A DNA stretch of 18,338 nucleotides from Rhodobacteraceae bacterium UBA3069 (GTDB lineage: Bacteria; Pseudomonadota; Alphaproteobacteria; Rhodobacterales; Rhodobacteraceae). The stretch covers positions 1 to 18,338 of the forward strand of contig DFBX01000120.1 of the NCBI GenBank assembly GCA_002366795.1, written 5' to 3'. This document shows, in pieces, positions 15,603 through 18,338 of the stretch; the first letter of the stretch is position 1; each line of letters begins with the position of its first letter. Both the position numbers and the translations under genes were made by a program. The notes under the pieces are model-generated. The model did not search any database. It was given only the letters and a program-made list of their open reading frames with translations, and was not told the origin of the DNA.

Positions 15603-15648
15603 TGCAAGGGACGGCGCGTGCTATTCCCCTTGCAAATTTACCCGTCCC
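15603..15648 (+). promoter_or_regulatory. Competing inverted repeats in the lepA upstream region
   Basis: TGCAAGGG (15603-15610) is matched by CCCTTGCA (15627-15634). GGGACGG (15608-15614) is matched by CCGTCCC (15642-15648). The pairs share bases, so only one can form at a time. They lie 41-86 bp before the lepA ATG, in what is probably its promoter or leader. No clear promoter boxes were resolved. Confidence 0.3.
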
Positions 15649-15688
15649 GCGCCATTGAGCGTGTCTGAAATCCCAAGGCAGAGATCCC

Positions 15689-17488
15689 ATGACCGACCTC
15701 GCGCATATCCGCAATTTTTCCATCGTTGCCCATATCGACCACGGGAAATCCACCCTGGCCGACCGGCTGATCCAGTCGACGAACACGGTGGCCGAACGCG
15801 ACATGAAGGAACAGTTGCTTGACGCCATGGATATCGAGCGCGAGCGCGGCATTACCATCAAGGCCAACACCGTCCGGATCGACTATGTGGCCGATGATGG
15901 CGAGAAATACGTGCTGAACCTGATCGACACCCCCGGCCACGTCGATTTCGCCTACGAGGTGTCGCGGTCCATGCGCGCCGTCGAAGGCTCGCTTCTGGTG
16001 GTGGACAGCACCCAGGGGGTCGAGGCTCAGACGCTGGCCAATGTCTACCAGGCCATTGATGCAAACCATGAAATCGTGCCGGTGCTGAACAAGATCGACT
16101 TGCCCGCATCAGAATGCGACCGCGTGGCCGAACAGATCGAGGACGTGATCGGCATCGACGCATCCGGCGCGATCCGCGTGTCGGCCAAGACCGGCGTCGG
16201 CATCCATGAAACGCTCGAAGCCATCGTCAAGCACCTGCCCGCCCCCAAGGGCGACCGCGATGCGCCTTTGAAAGCGATGCTGGTGGACAGCTGGTATGAC
16301 AGCTACCTCGGCGTGATCGTCCTTGTCCGCATCATGGACGGCGTTCTGAAGAAAAACGACCGCGTCAAGTTCATGTCCAACGGCACCATTCACCAGGTTG
16401 ACCGCATCGGTGTCTTCCGCCCCGCCATGCAGCCTGTCGATGAACTGGGCCCGGGCGAGATCGGCTTTATCACCGCCTCGATCAAACAGGTGCGCGACAC
16501 CCGCGTCGGCGACACCATCACGCACGAAAAAAAGGGCGCGACCCAGGCTCTGCCCGGCTTCAACCCTTCGCAACCCGTTGTGTTCTGTGGCCTTTTCCCC
16601 GTCGATTCCGCCGAATTCGAAGACCTGCGTGACGCGATCGAAAAGCTGGCCCTGAACGACGCCTCCTTCTCCTATGAAATGGAAACCTCCGCCGCGCTGG
16701 GCTTCGGCTTCCGCTGCGGTTTCCTTGGCCTTCTCCACCTCGAAGTGATCCGCGACCGCATTGAGCGCGAATATAATATCGAGCTGATCACCACCGCGCC
16801 TTCGGTGATCTACCACATCTACATGCGCGACGGCACGATGATCGAACTGCACAACCCCGCCGACATGCCCGACCTGACCCTTGTCGATCACCTCGAAGAG
16901 CCGCGCATCAAGGCCACTATCCTTGTGCCCGACGACTACCTTGGCGACGTGCTGAAACTCTGCCAGGACCGCCGCGGCATTCAAGAAGACCTCACCTACG
17001 CCGGCTCCCGCGCCATGGTCGTCTATGACCTGCCCCTGAACGAGGTGGTGTTCGATTTCTACGATAGACTGAAAAGCGTTACCAAAGGGTATGCGTCGTT
17101 CGATTATCAACTGACCGGCTACCGGCAGGACTATCTGGTGAAAATGTCGATCCTGGTGAATGACGAACCCGTCGACGCGCTCTCCACCATGGTCCACCGC
17201 GACCGCGCCGAAATGCGCGGGCGGGCGATGGTCGAAAAACTCAAAGACCTGATCCCCCGCCATATGTTCAAGATCCCGATCCAGGCGGCCATCGGCGGCA
17301 AAGTGATTGCGCGAGAGACCCTCTCCGCCCTGCGCAAGGACGTGACCGCCAAATGCTACGGCGGCGACGCCACGCGGAAACGCAAACTGCTGGACAAGCA
17401 AAAAGCGGGTAAGAAAAAGATGCGCCAGTTCGGCAAGGTGGATATCCCGCAAGAGGCGTTTATTTCCGCACTTAAAATGGACAGCTAA
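15689..17488 (+). CDS. lepA: Elongation factor 4 (ribosomal back-translocase)
   Basis: LepA/EF4 is a ribosome-binding GTPase that remodels stalled or mistranslocated ribosomes and aids initiation or assembly. The 599 residues match the family. Motifs are AHIDHGKST (14-22), RGITIKA (53-59), DTPGHVDF (80-87) and NKID (134-137). Domain II, III and V segments follow, including GFGFRCGFLGLLHLEVI, and the LepA-specific C-terminal domain has MSILVNDEPVDALS, FKIPIQAAIGGKVIARE and CYGGDATRKRKLLDKQKAGKKKM split around residue 570. The Shine-Dalgarno (AGAG) is modest. It is monocistronic by appearance, with a strong terminator about 50 bp downstream. Confidence 0.98.
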   Translation: MTDLAHIRNFSIVAHIDHGKSTLADRLIQSTNTVAERDMKEQLLDAMDIERERGITIKANTVRIDYVADDGEKYVLNLIDTPGHVDFAYEVSRSMRAVEGSLLVVDSTQGVEAQTLANVYQAIDANHEIVPVLNKIDLPASECDRVAEQIEDVIGIDASGAIRVSAKTGVGIHETLEAIVKHLPAPKGDRDAPLKAMLVDSWYDSYLGVIVLVRIMDGVLKKNDRVKFMSNGTIHQVDRIGVFRPAMQPVDELGPGEIGFITASIKQVRDTRVGDTITHEKKGATQALPGFNPSQPVVFCGLFPVDSAEFEDLRDAIEKLALNDASFSYEMETSAALGFGFRCGFLGLLHLEVIRDRIEREYNIELITTAPSVIYHIYMRDGTMIELHNPADMPDLTLVDHLEEPRIKATILVPDDYLGDVLKLCQDRRGIQEDLTYAGSRAMVVYDLPLNEVVFDFYDRLKSVTKGYASFDYQLTGYRQDYLVKMSILVNDEPVDALSTMVHRDRAEMRGRAMVEKLKDLIPRHMFKIPIQAAIGGKVIARETLSALRKDVTAKCYGGDATRKRKLLDKQKAGKKKMRQFGKVDIPQEAFISALKMDS

Positions 17489-17538
17489 GCTGGCCGCTTC
17501 GGGCCGCGCCAAGTCTGGCCCAACCTCACATTCCCAAG

Positions 17539-17571
17539 CGCGGGAGCTGCCAAGCAGCCTCCGCGTTTTTT
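17539..17571 (+). terminator. Strong Rho-independent terminator after lepA
   Basis: CGCGGGAGCTGC (17539-17550) pairs with GCAGCCTCCGCG (17554-17565) at 11 of 12 positions (one G-T) around a CAA loop, then TTTTTT. It separates lepA from the downstream accessory gene. Confidence 0.88.
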
Positions 17572-17603
17572 CTTTGGGTGTGGATGGGGAGGGCGTGGAG
17601 TCT

Positions 17604-17642
17604 GATCGCATCCTTGCGATCCTATGCGCTATTCTGAATAGT
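17604..17642 (+). promoter_or_regulatory. Inverted repeat overlapping a candidate promoter for the AbiU2-like gene
   Basis: GATCGCA (17604-17610) and TGCGATC (17615-17621) form a perfect 7-bp inverted repeat with a TCCT spacer. It covers TTGCGA (17614-17619), which with AATAGT (17637-17642) at 17-nt spacing makes a weak promoter. The arrangement suits repression by a dimeric regulator, possibly autoregulation. Confidence 0.4.
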
Positions 17643-17678
17643 TGCGTAAAATGGGTGGTCACGGTCGAGAGGGAAAAT

Positions 17679-18338
17679 ATGACACATAAATCTCCAGAAG
17701 AAGTCGCCTTGGAATATTCCAAACTCTTTGGAGAGAAAGATGGCGCTATTGTTCATCGACTAACCGACACCGTGACCCAGCTATACTATGAATGGCGTCT
17801 TTTTCTGTATTTCTTCTGCGGTCCCATAGAGCGTGTCAATGCTCTAAATAAAGCATCCGGTATTACATCCAAAGTCCTTCAGAGGTTACTCTGGGACAAC
17901 GCAGTTCTTAAGGTTCGCGCGTTAACAGATCCAATGGGAAATGGGTCTAATCAAAATCTAAGTCTGGGGCACCTGGTTCGAATATCCGAACAATTCGGCA
18001 TCAACAGCCTGAGGCCAGCACTTTCAGAAACAGAGGCCAAGACGAACCGGTGCAGGAAGTATGCAACTAAGTATTTAGCGCATAAAGGCTACCATCATGC
18101 CGTTGGTTCAAAGGTCACGGGCCTCACAAGAGGAGAGACGACTGCGGCCATAGAGGCAATCAGAGATTTCATTCGAAAGTTTCATGGTGAAGTGCGCGAT
18201 GTTGATTATTTTTTGACACCTATTATGGATGCAGGGAACGAAGAACGGTTTTTGGCGTTCCTGCATTACGGCGCCATTCATAATGAAAATCTCAGGAGCC
18301 AAGAAGAAGAGGATATTCGAGACTGTGCGGAATTTTGT
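17679..18338 (+). CDS. AbiU2/HEPN-like protein, 3' end outside the window
   Basis: An open frame of 220 codons runs from ATG 17679 (GAGAGGG before it) to the window edge without a stop. Residues about 30-135 resemble the HEPN domain found in AbiU2-like proteins. There is LTDTVTQLYYEWRLFLYFF, then LWDN (71-74), RALTDP (80-85), NLSL (93-96) and the LAHKG end of the motif (133-137). HEPN domains are RNases or RNA-binding modules in abortive-infection and toxin-antitoxin systems. The catalytic Rx4-6H pattern is not intact: H135 is present, but 128-130 are Tyr-Ala-Thr where Arg is expected. The codons (AGA, AGG, CTA, ATA, TTA) and lower GC differ from neighbours, suggesting transfer. The part after residue 150 is unassigned. 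Confidence 0.68.
   Translation, partial: MTHKSPEEVALEYSKLFGEKDGAIVHRLTDTVTQLYYEWRLFLYFFCGPIERVNALNKASGITSKVLQRLLWDNAVLKVRALTDPMGNGSNQNLSLGHLVRISEQFGINSLRPALSETEAKTNRCRKYATKYLAHKGYHHAVGSKVTGLTRGETTAAIEAIRDFIRKFHGEVRDVDYFLTPIMDAGNEERFLAFLHYGAIHNENLRSQEEEDIRDCAEFC

Noticed and set aside
16109..17722. A 537-codon open frame on the minus strand opposite lepA
   Set aside because: lepA is unambiguous, and the antisense product has shadow composition without domains.

Overview
The window is GC-rich chromosomal DNA from an alphaproteobacterium, most likely of the order Rhodobacterales (roseobacter/Paracoccus relatives). The basis is a GcrA cell-cycle regulator, MeaB, a roseobacter-style RTX protein, an argD-argF pair, and GC-rich palindromic intergenic repeats. 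It is mostly core metabolism and housekeeping. It also holds two decayed genes, one repeat family in three copies, and the start of an AT-richer accessory gene at the right edge. No rRNA, tRNA, CRISPR array, transposase or integrase was found.

Layout. 77-1060 (-) is a luciferase-like flavin monooxygenase. 1220-2574 (+) is a membrane-protein gene broken by at least two frameshifts and an amber codon. 2638-3240 (-) is gcrA, with a terminator beyond it. 3492-4456 (+) is a coupled GNAT acetyltransferase and small DMT permease. 4618-7004 (+) is the arginine unit: promoter, Arg-rich leader peptide, attenuator-like hairpin, argD, argF. 7074-7958 (-) holds two DUF1330-like paralogs, the upstream one interrupted by an amber codon. 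8059-9540 (-) is a PiT phosphate transporter and 9696-10166 (-) a Nudix hydrolase behind an AT-rich region with a perfect palindrome. 10331-12775 (-) is hrpB, preceded by seven 11-bp tandem repeats that run into the end of the RTX gene (12893-14182, -). 14419-15414 (+) is meaB and 15689-17488 (+) is lepA with a strong terminator. 17679-18338 (+, runs off the window) is an AbiU2/HEPN-like protein.

How the genes work together. ArgD and ArgF catalyse successive steps from N-acetylglutamate semialdehyde toward citrulline. The leader ORF ends with four Arg codons in six, and the hairpin ahead of argD ends in a T-rich run. I read this as control by arginine supply through attenuation; it is the most interesting regulatory signal here. 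The DUF1330-like pair is a local duplication in which one copy has lost a tryptophan codon. The intergenic repeats lie after the DMT permease, between argD and argF, and after meaB, so they sit at 3' ends and may act as terminators or mRNA stabilisers. The AbiU2-like gene beyond lepA has different codon use and may begin a defence or accessory island outside the window.
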